A stretch of DNA of 64,000 nucleotides from Streptomyces lienomycini (GCF_027947595.1 NZ_CP116257.1:2418001-2482000); one strand, 5' to 3'. Shown: positions 23,114 to 31,645, counted from the stretch's first letter. Numbers and translations: made by a program. Notes: a model not told the origin generated them from the sequence alone.

Positions 23114-24403
23114 TCAGCCACCTGCCTCGCTCGCCATACGCCGCTTCACCGACGGCATACGGTCGATCATCCGGAAGGTCGCCCGGGTCACGGCCCGGCT
23201 CACCCGGTTCTCGGACAGGGAGCGGTCCAGGTTCTTCTTCGACTTCGTCACCGCGTCCGCCGCATAGGCGCGCATCGCCGCCTCGTACGTACCGACGCTC
23301 TCCTCCACCCGGGTGCCGCGCGCCGCCCGGGTGAGCGCGCCGTACAGCAACTCGGCGTCGCGCAGCGCCATGTTGCCGCCCATGCCGCCGAGCGGGGTCG
23401 CGCAGTGCGCGGCGTCCCCGACCAGGGTGACCCGGGAGGGCGCCCAGTCGGGCACCGCGACGGCGCTGCGCACGGGCAGTCCGGTGAGCGTCTCCGGGTC
23501 GGCGTCGGCGACGGCCCGCCGGATCACCGGATGCCAGCCGTCGACCAGGCGCAGCACCGCCTCGCCGAGCTGCCGCGGCGAGCTGGACGTGGTGTCCGTG
23601 GGCAGCGCGAAGCGCCCGGGACTGGCCGTGACGGCCCACATCAGGTAGTCGGTGTCCGTGTCGAAGAGCAGCCCGCCCGCGGGAGCCGCCCCAAGGTCCA
23701 GAGCCTTGCTGGGCCGGTTGCGGTACTGGTGGGTGGCGGCGAACATGCGGGCGCCGTGCGGGCCCATGACGATGTGCGCGGCAGACAGCAGCGGCGGATG
23801 CACCCAGGCACGCAACTCCTCGTCCAGGGGCAGCTTCCCGGCCACTCCGACGGCGCCCGTCGCCATGACCCGGGCCTGCGGCAGACGCTGGGCACGCACC
23901 CGGGAACGGCAGCCGTCCGCGCCGACGAGGACGTCGCCGCGGGCCGTGGAACCGTCGCTGAAGTGGGCGACGACGGTGCCGTCCGCCAGCTCCTCGTACC
24001 GCTCGTAGTGCCGGCCGAAGCGCACCACGTCGTCCAGACCGCGCAGCAGCAGGTGGCGCAGGGTGACCCGGCACACCGACTGGTGGTTCAGCAGCGGGTC
24101 CGCGTCGCGGGGGCCGTCCAGGCTGAGCAGCGGGCGCAGCAGGTGGTCGGTGAAGCGCAGGCCGTCGCCGCCGTCGCCGCTGGTGTCCAGGAACAGCTCG
24201 AACAACTCGTCGCTCAGGCAGGAGCGCAGGGCCCGCGTCCCGGTCGGGTTGACATGGATGCGGAACCCCTGGGACCGGTCGGCGGGAGTGGTGTCGCGTT
24301 CGTGGACCTCCACGTCGACGCCCCGTGTGCGCAGGCCCTGCGCGAGCGTCAGCCCGGCTAGGCCCGCGCCGATGACCACCACCTTGAACGTCTCTTTCGC
24401 CAT
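23114..24403 (-). CDS. FAD-dependent monooxygenase
   Basis: A 429-residue class A flavoprotein: dinucleotide fold VVVIGAGLAGLTLAQGLRTRG, DG motif VLVGADGCRSRVRAQRLP and GD motif RVTLVGDAAHCATPLGGMGGNMALRD. Such enzymes hydroxylate aromatic or activated carbons. ATG at 24403 has AGGAGAG in front. The C-terminal basic tail (NRVSRAVTRATFRMIDRMPSVKRR) resembles other secondary-metabolite members. It converges on the AraC gene with 4 bases between stops. Confidence 0.87.
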   Translation of the reverse strand: MAKETFKVVVIGAGLAGLTLAQGLRTRGVDVEVHERDTTPADRSQGFRIHVNPTGTRALRSCLSDELFELFLDTSGDGGDGLRFTDHLLRPLLSLDGPRDADPLLNHQSVCRVTLRHLLLRGLDDVVRFGRHYERYEELADGTVVAHFSDGSTARGDVLVGADGCRSRVRAQRLPQARVMATGAVGVAGKLPLDEELRAWVHPPLLSAAHIVMGPHGARMFAATHQYRNRPSKALDLGAAPAGGLLFDTDTDYLMWAVTASPGRFALPTDTTSSSPRQLGEAVLRLVDGWHPVIRRAVADADPETLTGLPVRSAVAVPDWAPSRVTLVGDAAHCATPLGGMGGNMALRDAELLYGALTRAARGTRVEESVGTYEAAMRAYAADAVTKSKKNLDRSLSENRVSRAVTRATFRMIDRMPSVKRRMASEAGG

Positions 24404-24538
24404 GTCGGATCTCTCCTCGTCCCGGGGGCCGTCGTGGGAATCGTGCCGGGGTCGTCCGGTGCGCGAGCGGGTGTTCCAGGCAGCGTCTGCGGACACGTGT
24501 GCGGGCGGCAAGCGCATGCGGTGAGACTTCGCCGCCAC

Positions 24539-24576
24539 GGTCAACGGGTGCGGCGGCGCGCGGCGGGCAGTTGACC
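24539..24576 (-). promoter_or_regulatory. GTTGACC element (b), inverted pair
   Basis: GGTCAAC (24539-24545) and GTTGACC (24570-24576) form a 7-bp inverted pair 24 bases apart. The right copy lies 167 bases upstream of the monooxygenase start and shares GGCAGTTGACC with element (c). Confidence 0.4.
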
Positions 24577-24639
24577 AGGCCCGCCCTCGGACCCGGCGGC
24601 CGGGCGAGCGGCCGGGGCGCTGCGCTAGCGTCCCGGTGC

Positions 24640-25335
24640 ATGACTCCTACCTCACTCCAGCGGCTGCGGGCCGAACTCCGGGAGCTGGCCGAACCGCAGG
24701 TGCGTGCCCAGCAGGAGCGGGTGCTCAGCCCCGCGGACGACGACGAACTGCTCGGCGTACGGGTCCCGGTGCTGCGTCGACTCGCCCGGGGCTACCGCGA
24801 GTTGACGCCGGACGAGTTGGACTCGCTGCTGCGCAGCCGGGTGCACGACGAACGGTTCGCGGGGCTGCTGGTGCTGGCCGAGCAGGTCCGGACCGCTCGC
24901 GGCGCGCAGCGCGGGGCGCTGGTGGACTTCTACCTGGCGCGGACCGACTGCGTGGACAACTGGGACCTGGTCGACGGTTCCGCGCCGGTCGTGCTCGGGC
25001 CGTGGCTGCTGGAGGAGTCGCTGGACGTCCTGGACCGGCTCGCCGGGTCGCCCTCCCTGTGGGAGCGGCGGATCGCCGTGCTGGGCACGCTGGCGCTGAT
25101 CAGGGCCGACCGCTACGAGCCGACGTTCTCCCTGGTGCTGACGCTGCGCCGGGACCCGGAGCCGCTCATCCACAAGGCGCTGGGGTGGATGCTCCGGGAG
25201 ATCGGCCGCCGCGACGAGCGGGCGATGGTCGACTTCCTCGACCGGCACGCCCCCGACCTGCCCCGCGTCACCGTCCGCTACGCGACCGAACGCCTGAGCC
25301 CCGAGGAACGGGCACGGTTCGTCCGCCGACGCTAG
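24640..25335 (+). CDS. Second AlkD-family DNA alkylation-repair protein
   Basis: A 231-residue HEAT-repeat glycosylase-like protein. The key Trp/Asp pair occurs in CVDNWDLVDGSAP and the later Trp in IHKALGWMLREIGRRDE; LWERRIAVLGTLALI fits the DNA-facing helix. Start ATG 24640 follows TAGCGT by about 10 bases, so the transcript may be leaderless. It is only distantly related to the copy at 16762, hence two independent recruits. In cluster context, likely self-resistance against an alkylating product. Confidence 0.82.
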   Translation: MTPTSLQRLRAELRELAEPQVRAQQERVLSPADDDELLGVRVPVLRRLARGYRELTPDELDSLLRSRVHDERFAGLLVLAEQVRTARGAQRGALVDFYLARTDCVDNWDLVDGSAPVVLGPWLLEESLDVLDRLAGSPSLWERRIAVLGTLALIRADRYEPTFSLVLTLRRDPEPLIHKALGWMLREIGRRDERAMVDFLDRHAPDLPRVTVRYATERLSPEERARFVRRR

Positions 25336-25353
25336 GACGACGCACCGCGAGGC

Positions 25354-25381
25354 GGCCCCGCTCCCGGGCGGGAGCGGGGCC
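25354..25381. terminator. Bidirectional terminator
   Basis: GGCCCCGCTCCC and GGGAGCGGGGCC form a perfect 12-bp stem with loop GGGC between the convergent AlkD and exporter genes. Confidence 0.75.
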
Positions 25382-25419
25382 GGGGCCGGTCGGCGCGCGG
25401 CGTCGGGGGATCCGCCGCG

Positions 25420-26946
25420 TCAGTCGATACCGGCCGGCCGCGGCTCCTGCTGCCCGGCAGGCCGGTCCTGCGCGGGGGCGGCGGGCGCGGCGCTGCGGAC
25501 GGCCAGCGCGCACAGGGCACCGGCCGCGAGGACGCACATCTGGATGACCAGGCTGGTACGGATGGCGCCCGCGAGCGTGTCGTGGAAGGCGTCCAGAGCC
25601 GCCCGCGACTGCTCCCCGCCGCCCTCGACCGGCTGACCGGTGGCGATGTTCCGGCCGGCGCCCAGACGGGTCTGGAGCACCACCCCGATGACCGCGCTGG
25701 CGAGCAGCCCCCCGAACTCCTGGACGGTGTTGACCGTGCCGGAGGCCACGCCGCTGCGCTCCGGCGGCACGTCGCGCAGCCCGACACCGAACATCGGCGC
25801 GAAGGTGAAGCCCGTGCCGGCCCCGGCGAGGGCCAGCGGGCCGACGAGCTGCCACACCGAGGCGTCGGCGGTCGCCTGCCAGGCGACCAGCCCCAGGCCC
25901 GCCGAGAAGCACACCATGCCGCAGATCAGGAGCCGCTTGGGGCCGGCCGACTCGATGAGACGCCCGCTCACCCCCGCCGCCAGGACCGACACCAGCGGCA
26001 TGACGGCGATGACGAGACCCGCCTCGGACGCGGACAGCCCCTGCACCGACTGCAGGTACAGCGTCAGCGGCAGGAAGGCGCCCACCACCCCGAAGCCGAC
26101 GGTGACGGCGATCAGGTTCATGACGGTGAAGTTGTGGATCCGGAAGAGCGCGAAGGGCACCAGCGGTACGCCGGACTGCCGGCGCCGCTGGTCGGCGAGG
26201 AAGACCGCGAGGACCCCGAGCCCGGCCGCCAGGATCGCCCACACCGTGCCCGACCACTCCAGCCGCTCGCCCTCCACCAGCGCGAACACCACGGCACCGA
26301 TACCGACCAGCATCAGGGCCACGGAGCCCACCCCGAGGGGCTGGCGGCGGGCGGGCCGCGGATCGGGCAGGTACCGCGTCACCAGCGCGAAGGTGAGCAG
26401 GCCGATGGGCAGGTTGACGTAGAAGATCCAGCGCCAGCCGACGCCCGTCACCAGCACCCCGCCGACCAGCGGACCGGCGAGAACCGCGAGCCCGGAGAGC
26501 GCTCCGGTGAAGCCGAACGCGGCCCCCCACTTCTGCGGCGGGAACAGCGTGGTGATCATCGGCATGAGCTGGGGAACGACGAGCGCGCCGCCCACACCCT
26601 GCACGGCCCGCAGGACGATCAGCTGCCACGGCGCCTGGGACAGGCCGCACAGCACCGAGGCGACCACGAAGACGGTGAGGCCGACCAGGTAGGTCCGCCG
26701 CGGCCCGTACAGGTCACCGAGCCGGCCGGCCACGATCAGGGTGCTGGCGAAGGCCATGATGTAGGCGCTGAAGACCCACACCGCCTGGTCGATCGACGCG
26801 TCGAACGTCTCGATCAGGCTCGGCGTGGCCGAGCTGACGATCGTCACGTCGAGCAGGGTCATGAAGACACCGAGGCAGAGCATGCCCAGCGCGGCCCAGG
26901 GGTTGACCCCCGCCGCTCCGGAGTTGGTGTCGGTCGGTGAGGTCAC
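25420..26946 (-). CDS. MFS drug exporter, 14-TM EmrB/QacA type
   Basis: A 508-residue DHA2-family transporter: start of TM1 with LDVTIVSSATPSL, motif A GRLGDLYGPRRTY, motif C region LGVFM../GPLVGGVLVTGVGWRWIFYVNLP, and 14 predicted membrane helices. It exports toxic small molecules with proton exchange and is the cluster's only transporter. GTG 26946 overlaps the upstream stop by GTGA. Confidence 0.88.
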   Translation of the reverse strand: MTSPTDTNSGAAGVNPWAALGMLCLGVFMTLLDVTIVSSATPSLIETFDASIDQAVWVFSAYIMAFASTLIVAGRLGDLYGPRRTYLVGLTVFVVASVLCGLSQAPWQLIVLRAVQGVGGALVVPQLMPMITTLFPPQKWGAAFGFTGALSGLAVLAGPLVGGVLVTGVGWRWIFYVNLPIGLLTFALVTRYLPDPRPARRQPLGVGSVALMLVGIGAVVFALVEGERLEWSGTVWAILAAGLGVLAVFLADQRRRQSGVPLVPFALFRIHNFTVMNLIAVTVGFGVVGAFLPLTLYLQSVQGLSASEAGLVIAVMPLVSVLAAGVSGRLIESAGPKRLLICGMVCFSAGLGLVAWQATADASVWQLVGPLALAGAGTGFTFAPMFGVGLRDVPPERSGVASGTVNTVQEFGGLLASAVIGVVLQTRLGAGRNIATGQPVEGGGEQSRAALDAFHDTLAGAIRTSLVIQMCVLAAGALCALAVRSAAPAAPAQDRPAGQQEPRPAGID

Positions 26947-27662
26947 GTGTTCTCTCCAGTCGGGGTGTGCGTCATGAACCCGAGGCGGAGCGGCCGCACG
27001 GCACACCGCTCCACGCCGGGCCGGTCGCCGCGCTCCTCGGCAAGCGCCGCGGCCTGTCCGTACAGTTCGGCCGCCGCGCTGTCGGCGGCGGCCTTCGCCG
27101 GGCCCCCGGGGTCGCTCCAGGACAGGTGCTCGGCGAGGAAGGGGCCGTGCGGGTTCTCCCCCGCGTACAGCCGGGGCTCCGCCTCCGGGATCAGCAGGCC
27201 CGCCGTCCGGAGCGCGGCCCAGCAACGGGGCAGCAGCTCGGCGAGCTGCCCCTCGCGGCCCTCCAGAACCTGGTACGCCGTCAGGGTCTGCGCGGCCGCC
27301 CCCTCGACGGCCGGGTGCGCGGGGTCGCCGGCGAGCTGGGTGACGGCGGGCCAGTCGACGGGCGGCCGGGCCCCGCGGCTCTCGGTGAGCGAGAACATCT
27401 CCTGCCAGATCGCGTTGACGTCGGGGTCGAGATACGCCTGGTCGACGGCGTCGGGCACCCCCCAGGTGACCAGTTCGACGACGAACGGGCCGTCGTCGCC
27501 GCTTCCCTCGGCGATCCACGAGGGCTCGCCGGTGACCAGCCCCTTGCGCCGCAGCGTGGGCCAGTGCCGTTCCAGTACGTCCGTCGCCCGGTCGAGGCCG
27601 CCGGGCCGCAGGAGGTACGTGGTCAGCATCTTCTGCTCGTGGCCCCGGTCCTGGACGGTCAT
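26943..27662 (-). CDS. Unknown protein with duplicated ferredoxin-like half
   Basis: A 239-residue protein made of two similar halves: EQKMLTTYLLRPGGLD..VLERHWPTLRRKGL..GPFVVELVTWG and TLTAYQVLEG..LLPRCWAALRTAGLL..GPFLAEHLSWSD. The repeat resembles the dimeric alpha/beta-barrel fold of antibiotic-biosynthesis monooxygenases and polyketide cyclases, fused head to tail. No catalytic residue can be assigned. Translationally coupled to the exporter by GTGA. Function unknown; could be a cofactorless monooxygenase or a binding protein. Confidence 0.6.
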   Translation of the reverse strand: MTVQDRGHEQKMLTTYLLRPGGLDRATDVLERHWPTLRRKGLVTGEPSWIAEGSGDDGPFVVELVTWGVPDAVDQAYLDPDVNAIWQEMFSLTESRGARPPVDWPAVTQLAGDPAHPAVEGAAAQTLTAYQVLEGREGQLAELLPRCWAALRTAGLLIPEAEPRLYAGENPHGPFLAEHLSWSDPGGPAKAAADSAAAELYGQAAALAEERGDRPGVERCAVRPLRLGFMTHTPTGENT

Positions 27663-27718
27663 CGTGGTCCACTCCTTCGGTTCGTCTGCGGGAACGGGCT
27701 CGTGCCGACGGCGGAATC

Positions 27719-28525
27719 TCAGCGGGGGCGCCGGCCCCAGACGCTGAGCACCGCGCTGGCGGGGTCGTCGAGGTCGTGGTCGCGCAACAGGGCCACCGCG
27801 GTGTCCAGCCGGTCCTCGGTGAGCCGGCCCTGCCCCAGCAGCCGGGGGCGCAGCTGCTCCAGCGTCAGCCGGGAGAACTCGGAGGCCGGGCTGCCGGCCT
27901 GGAACGGGTAGACCCGCATCTGCGCCCCGCAGTCCACCAGCCCGTGGCGGGCCAGCGGACCCGGCGGGTCGGTCATGAGATCGCGCACCCACTGCGGGTC
28001 CGCGCCCGCGTCGTGCCGCAGCACCTCGGAGACCGCGTCGAGGGCGCCGCCGAGGACGGTGGTGGGGTCGTACGGCGGGAATCCGGCGAGCTCCTCGACG
28101 ACGATGCAGCCGCCGGGCGCGAGCCAGCCGACCAGGCGCTCCAGCGCGGCGTACGGATCGTCGAGGAAGATCATGACGGACCGGCAGTGGATGAGGTCGA
28201 CGCCCGTCACAGGTGCGGGATCGCCGTTCGCGTCGTGTCGCAGGGGCACCAGGTTGGGCAGGCCCCCGGTGTCCAGGTGCCGCAGGTCGACGTCGGTCGC
28301 CCAGACCCGGGCCCCGGGGTGGCGCCGGGCCAGCGCACGGGCGACCGACCCGCGGCCGGCGCCGATCTCCACGATCTCGCGCGGATCGTCCGGCGCGCAG
28401 CTGTCGAGGACCTCCCGCGTCGCCGGGTCCGTCATCACCGCCAGCCGGTCCAGCCGCAGGCGTTCGTGCTCCCAGGCCGGGTCCAGTGCGGGCGGGCCGC
28501 CGTCGTACCGCGGGGCTGTGTCCAC
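27719..28525 (-). CDS. Class I SAM methyltransferase
   Basis: A 268-residue protein with motif I IVEIGAGRGSVARALARRHPG, VWATDVDLRHL, LIHCRSVMIFLDDP and LAPGGCIVVEELAGF, typical of UbiE/SAM-dependent small-molecule methyltransferases. GTG start 28525. First gene of a minus-strand unit with the duplicated-half protein and exporter (56 bases to the next). Confidence 0.8.
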   Translation of the reverse strand: MDTAPRYDGGPPALDPAWEHERLRLDRLAVMTDPATREVLDSCAPDDPREIVEIGAGRGSVARALARRHPGARVWATDVDLRHLDTGGLPNLVPLRHDANGDPAPVTGVDLIHCRSVMIFLDDPYAALERLVGWLAPGGCIVVEELAGFPPYDPTTVLGGALDAVSEVLRHDAGADPQWVRDLMTDPPGPLARHGLVDCGAQMRVYPFQAGSPASEFSRLTLEQLRPRLLGQGRLTEDRLDTAVALLRDHDLDDPASAVLSVWGRRPR

Positions 28526-28665
28526 CGTCTCACCTCTCGTCCGGACGGGCGTGACGGGCCGGGGCGGCCCGTGGAGCGGAGTCTTCCAGCGGGCGCCGAC
28601 GGGAACCCGCGGCCGGCGGCAAGGGGGCCGGGGAGGTCACTTACTTCTCCCGGACCCCGGCGGCA

Positions 28666-28682
28666 GTTGACCGTGATGGTGA
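28666..28682 (-). promoter_or_regulatory. GTTGACC element (c)
   Basis: GTTGACCGTGATGGTGA matches 14 of 17 bases of copies (a) and (d) and lies 141 bases upstream of the methyltransferase start at 28525. Confidence 0.45.
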
Positions 28683-28898
28683 ACCGCCCGGCGGAACGCC
28701 GCGAAGACACACGACCACGGCCCCGGACCACGGACGGCCCGAACCCGCGCGGGCCGGGGGCACCGCCCGGAACGGACCGCGCCGGACGCGGGAAGGCGGC
28801 GGGGATCGTGCTGGACGCGGGGAGACGGCGGGAGGCGTCTGGGACGGCCCGGAGCCGTACGAGGGCTGGGGCGCCGCCTGGCACGGATCGTGCCGGAG

Positions 28899-28930
28899 GC
28901 GGGGAGGCGGGGAGGCGGGGGAGGCGCCGA
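28899..28930 (+). other. Possible G-quadruplex tract
   Basis: Within the repeat region three GGGG-or-longer runs plus flanking GG runs follow each other at AGGC spacing on the plus strand. This pattern can fold as a G-quadruplex. Whether it does so in the cell is unknown. Confidence 0.35.
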
Positions 28931-29110
28931 GTGGCGGGCTGACATGGGGGGAGAGGGCGCGCGGGGCGTCCGGGGCGGCCCGGAGCCGTGCGAGGCCGGA
29001 CGGGCGCCCGGAGCGGACCGCGCCGGACGCGGGGAGCCGGTCGGAGGCGCTGGTGGTGGTGCTGGACGCAGGGGTCGGCCGGAGGCGTCCGGCGGGCGTG
29101 CTGGGCGTGG

Positions 29111-29230
29111 GAAGTCGGCCGGCGGCGTCCCGAGGTGGCCCGGATCTGGGGAAGTCGGCCGGCGGCGTCCCGGGGTGGCCCGGATCCGGGGGAGTTGGCG
29201 GACGGTGTCCGGAGTGGTGCCGGGCGTGGT
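29111..29230 (+). repeat. 40-bp tandem repeats
   Basis: Units at 29111-29150 and 29151-29190 differ at two positions (cgagg/cgggg and tctggg/tccggg); a third unit at 29191-29230 is strongly diverged. Confidence 0.8.
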
Positions 29231-29243
29231 GGGGGAGGCGGGG

Positions 29244-29978
29244 TCAGGCGTCCGTGGTCGTGGTCAGGAGGGTGGCCAGGTCGGCCGGGGCGGAGAGCAT
29301 CGGCCAGTGCCCGGTCGGCAGGTCCCGGAAGGTCCAGTCGCCCACCAGAGGACTGTGCTCGCCGCGGAAGAAGTCCCGCTGCGGGGCGGGCATCGCGCAG
29401 CACACCAGGGTCTGCGGGACACCGGGGTCGTTGCCGTGCTCCAGCTCGACGGCGCGGGTGTAGCAGGACCACGGATGCGGGGTCTGCAGCAGCGTCATCA
29501 GCTCGCGCCCCGCGGCGTCGATGCCGGCGGTGCCGAAGGTGCGGGTGAGGTCCTCCCAGTCCGGCACCGGCAGGGCCCAGCCGTCGCCGTCCCGCGCCAC
29601 GGACTCGGCGAAGGACTCCCGCAGACCGGCCGGCAGCAGCTCCGCCGGCGCCATCCCCGAGGGAAGCGGCGCGCTGTCCACGTACACCAGGCCCCGCAGC
29701 CGCTCCCGGCAGCGGTCGGCGACGCCGGGCAGCACCGCGGAGGCGTAGCTGTGGCCGACCAGCACCACGTCCTCGAGCCCCTCGTACGTCAGGACGCCCG
29801 CCAGGTCCTCGACGTGCGTGCCGGGCCCGGTGTGCGGGCCGCCGAGGTGGCGGCGTTCACCGAGGCCGGTGAGGGTCGGGGTGTGCACGGCGTGACCCGC
29901 CTCGCGCAGCCGTGCGCTCACGGAGCGCCAGATCCAGCCTCCCGCCCAGGCACCGGGAACCAGCACGAACGTTGCCAT
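29244..29978 (-). CDS. Alpha/beta-hydrolase
   Basis: A 244-residue hydrolase with the nucleophile elbow LVGHSYASAV (Ser), oxyanion region VLVPGAWAGGWIW, and histidine in LPTGHWPMLSAP. It resembles the EstC/salicylate-esterase-like and plant-type hydroxynitrile lyase-like group in actinobacteria. It could trim an ester or amide of the cluster product. Single-gene unit with its own upstream GTTGACC element. Confidence 0.82.
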   Translation of the reverse strand: MATFVLVPGAWAGGWIWRSVSARLREAGHAVHTPTLTGLGERRHLGGPHTGPGTHVEDLAGVLTYEGLEDVVLVGHSYASAVLPGVADRCRERLRGLVYVDSAPLPSGMAPAELLPAGLRESFAESVARDGDGWALPVPDWEDLTRTFGTAGIDAAGRELMTLLQTPHPWSCYTRAVELEHGNDPGVPQTLVCCAMPAPQRDFFRGEHSPLVGDWTFRDLPTGHWPMLSAPADLATLLTTTTDA

Positions 29979-30114
29979 CTTCGCCTCCGTCGGGGGTCGC
30001 GGGCCCGGTACGGGCACGGGCAGGGCAAAGACTCACCGCGTGCGGGGCGGCGCGGAAGACGTGCCGGAGTCCTTCGCCGCGGCGGTCAAGGGCCGCGTGT
30101 ACGGCATCCGGGGC

Positions 30115-30131
30115 GTTGACCGGGATGGCCA
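30115..30131 (-). promoter_or_regulatory. GTTGACC element (d), 17-mer copy 2
   Basis: GTTGACCGGGATGGCCA, base-for-base identical to copy (a), 137 bases upstream of the hydrolase start at 29978 and in the divergent region with the GyrI-like gene at 30209. Confidence 0.5.
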
Positions 30132-30208
30132 ATTCGTCCGCCGTGTCCTTCCCGGCCCGGTGCCGTTCTTCACGGCGTCAGATCTCCGCCGTCACGAGGA
30201 CAGGTGCG

Positions 30209-30853
30209 ATGGGCAACAGCGGTTTCGGCCACCCGTTCCAGAAGCTGTACGAAGCGACACCGGACCCGGCGCTGGTGGAAGTGCCGCCCCTGCGCTACCT
30301 GGCCGTGGACGGCGAGGGCGACCCGCAGGGCTCCGAGTCCTTCGCGGCGGCCGTCGCCGCGCTCTACATCGCGACGCAGGCGGTGGCCGTGGAGAGCGAC
30401 CCCGCCGACGGCGCGGCCACCGGGCCGTGCCCCCTCGAAGGGCTGTGGTGGAGCACCGACCCGCGACTGGACCTCGCAAGCGGCGACCCCGGACTGTGGC
30501 AGGACCGCACCAGCTGGCGCTGGACCCTGCTGCTGCGTCAGGCCGAGCCGGTCGACAGGGACCGCCTGGAGGCGGTCCGCGCCGAACTGGGCGCCAAGGC
30601 CGACACCCCCGACGCCGAGGCCGCCGCGGCCGCACTGCGCGAACACACCCTGGACGAGGGTCCGTGCGTCCAACTGCTGCACGAGGGCGCCATCGAGAAC
30701 GAGCCCGCCTCCGTCCGGGCCCTGCACCGGTACCTGGACGGTCAGGGCCTGGTGCCGGCCGGCCGGCACCACGAGATCTACCTGGTCCCGGCCACGACGG
30801 CGCCCTCGCACGAACTGCGCACCATCCTGCGCCAGCCCGTCAGCCGCGGGTGA
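30209..30853 (+). CDS. GyrI-like protein of the Lin2189/YtkR7 type
   Basis: A 214-residue protein with the hallmark segments LVEVPPLRYLAVDGEGDP, CPLEGLWW, CVQLLHEGAIENEPAS and HHEIYLVPA, the same order as the stand-alone GyrI-like proteins Lin2189, C10R6 and YtkR7, reported to hydrolyse the cyclopropane of CC-1065/yatakemycin-type DNA alkylators. Both glutamates I associate with the active pocket (PLEG and HHEIYL) are present. The only plus-strand gene in this half of the cluster; its end overlaps the FMN reductase end by 14 bases. Most likely a detoxification enzyme. Confidence 0.75.
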   Translation: MGNSGFGHPFQKLYEATPDPALVEVPPLRYLAVDGEGDPQGSESFAAAVAALYIATQAVAVESDPADGAATGPCPLEGLWWSTDPRLDLASGDPGLWQDRTSWRWTLLLRQAEPVDRDRLEAVRAELGAKADTPDAEAAAAALREHTLDEGPCVQLLHEGAIENEPASVRALHRYLDGQGLVPAGRHHEIYLVPATTAPSHELRTILRQPVSRG

Positions 30854-31415
30854 CGGCCTCGTCGTCGCGCACCCGCAGCAGCCCCGCCGCGCGGGCCACC
30901 GCGCGGGCCAGTTCGTCCACCCGCTCGGTCACCGCCAGGTCCACCGGCTCGCCGTCGACCAGCGCCCGGCGGGCCTGCGGGACGGCCACCTGCTGCGGCA
31001 CCATCCAGGCCCGCAGCCAGCGGGCGATCAGCCGCAGGTCGTTGAGCGCGTTGGAGTTGCTGCGCCCGCCCAGCGCGACGATCGCGCCCAGGACCTTGCC
31101 CTCGGCGTGCTCGAAGTCGAGCAGGTCCACGGCGTTCTTCAGCGCCCCGCCGACCGTGCCGTGGTACTCGGGCCCCGCCAGGATCACCCCGTCCGCGGCC
31201 CGGACCGCCTCCCGCAGCCGCCGCACGTCCGGGAAGTGCGGCCACGGCTCCTTCTTGTCGCCGTTGCAGAACGGGAGCTGAAGCTCGCGCAGGTCGAGCA
31301 GCTCCGTCTCGCACCCGTCGGCGGCGAGGGTGGCCAGGGCCCGGCGCAGCAGCACCTGGCTGGTCGAGCCGGGGCGCATGCTGCCGCCGATGCCCAGGAT
31401 CCGGATCACACTCAC
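30840..31415 (-). CDS. NADPH-dependent FMN reductase
   Basis: A 191-residue flavodoxin-like reductase: ILGIGGSMRPGSTSQ phosphate-binding loop, GPEYHGTVGGALKNAVDLL and LGGRSNSNAL flavin contacts. It supplies reduced FMN or shuttles electrons to a partner. Last gene of the 19-gene run; starts by GTGA overlap with the ferredoxin, so the two probably form the reductase chain for the radical SAM enzymes. Confidence 0.87.
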   Translation of the reverse strand: MSVIRILGIGGSMRPGSTSQVLLRRALATLAADGCETELLDLRELQLPFCNGDKKEPWPHFPDVRRLREAVRAADGVILAGPEYHGTVGGALKNAVDLLDFEHAEGKVLGAIVALGGRSNSNALNDLRLIARWLRAWMVPQQVAVPQARRALVDGEPVDLAVTERVDELARAVARAAGLLRVRDDEAVTRG

Positions 31416-31645
31416 TCCTCTTCGCAGATGGCGTCCGCCGGGCAGCAGTCCATCGCCTCGTAGACGGCGTCCTCGTCGTCCTCGGACCGCGGCTGCACGG
31501 CGACGTAGGTGTATCCGGCGTCGTCGTTGCGGAGGAAGAAGTCCGGGGCGATGCACCGGCAGGTGTCGCAGTCGGTGCACTCCTCGTTCACGTAGAACCG
31601 CCCCGCGGCGTTGTCGGGCAGCCGGGCGGGCGGCTGGACGGCCAC
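31412..31645 (-). CDS. Small ferredoxin
   Basis: A 77-residue protein with one cysteine cluster CTDCDTCRCIAP plus a distant DCCPADAI, the spacing of 3Fe-4S/4Fe-4S ferredoxins of the actinobacterial single-cluster type. Acidic overall. Start GTG 31645. An electron donor to the radical SAM or monooxygenase steps is likely from position between the VOC protein and FMN reductase. Confidence 0.85.
   Translation of the reverse strand: MAVQPPARLPDNAAGRFYVNEECTDCDTCRCIAPDFFLRNDDAGYTYVAVQPRSEDDEDAVYEAMDCCPADAICEEE

Larger units (their letters stand above)
28526..29243. repeat. 718-bp gene-free G-rich degenerate repeat region
   Basis: No supported gene. From about 28740 onward the plus strand is purine/G-rich and internally repetitive: a CGGACCGCGCCGGACGCGGG block occurs near 28775 and again near 29017, a GACGGCCCGGAGCCGT-like block near 28842 and 28975, and two almost identical 40-bp tandem units at 29111-29150 and 29151-29190 with a decayed third at 29191-29230. 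The reading frames there give only Arg/Pro/Gly low-complexity. Looks like a degenerate minisatellite between two transcription units. Confidence 0.65.

Noticed and set aside
22024..23121. Minus-strand frame opposite the AraC gene
   Set aside because: Codon pattern and domains support the plus strand only.
28435..29472. Long Arg/Pro-rich minus-strand reading frame across the repeat region
   Set aside because: Low complexity, no ribosome site, overlaps real genes at both ends; product of GC-rich repeats.
30115..30131. Plus-strand -35 box (TTGACC) for the GyrI-like gene
   Set aside because: No -10 at proper distance, and the identical copy at 21342 has no plus-strand gene; treated as an operator element.
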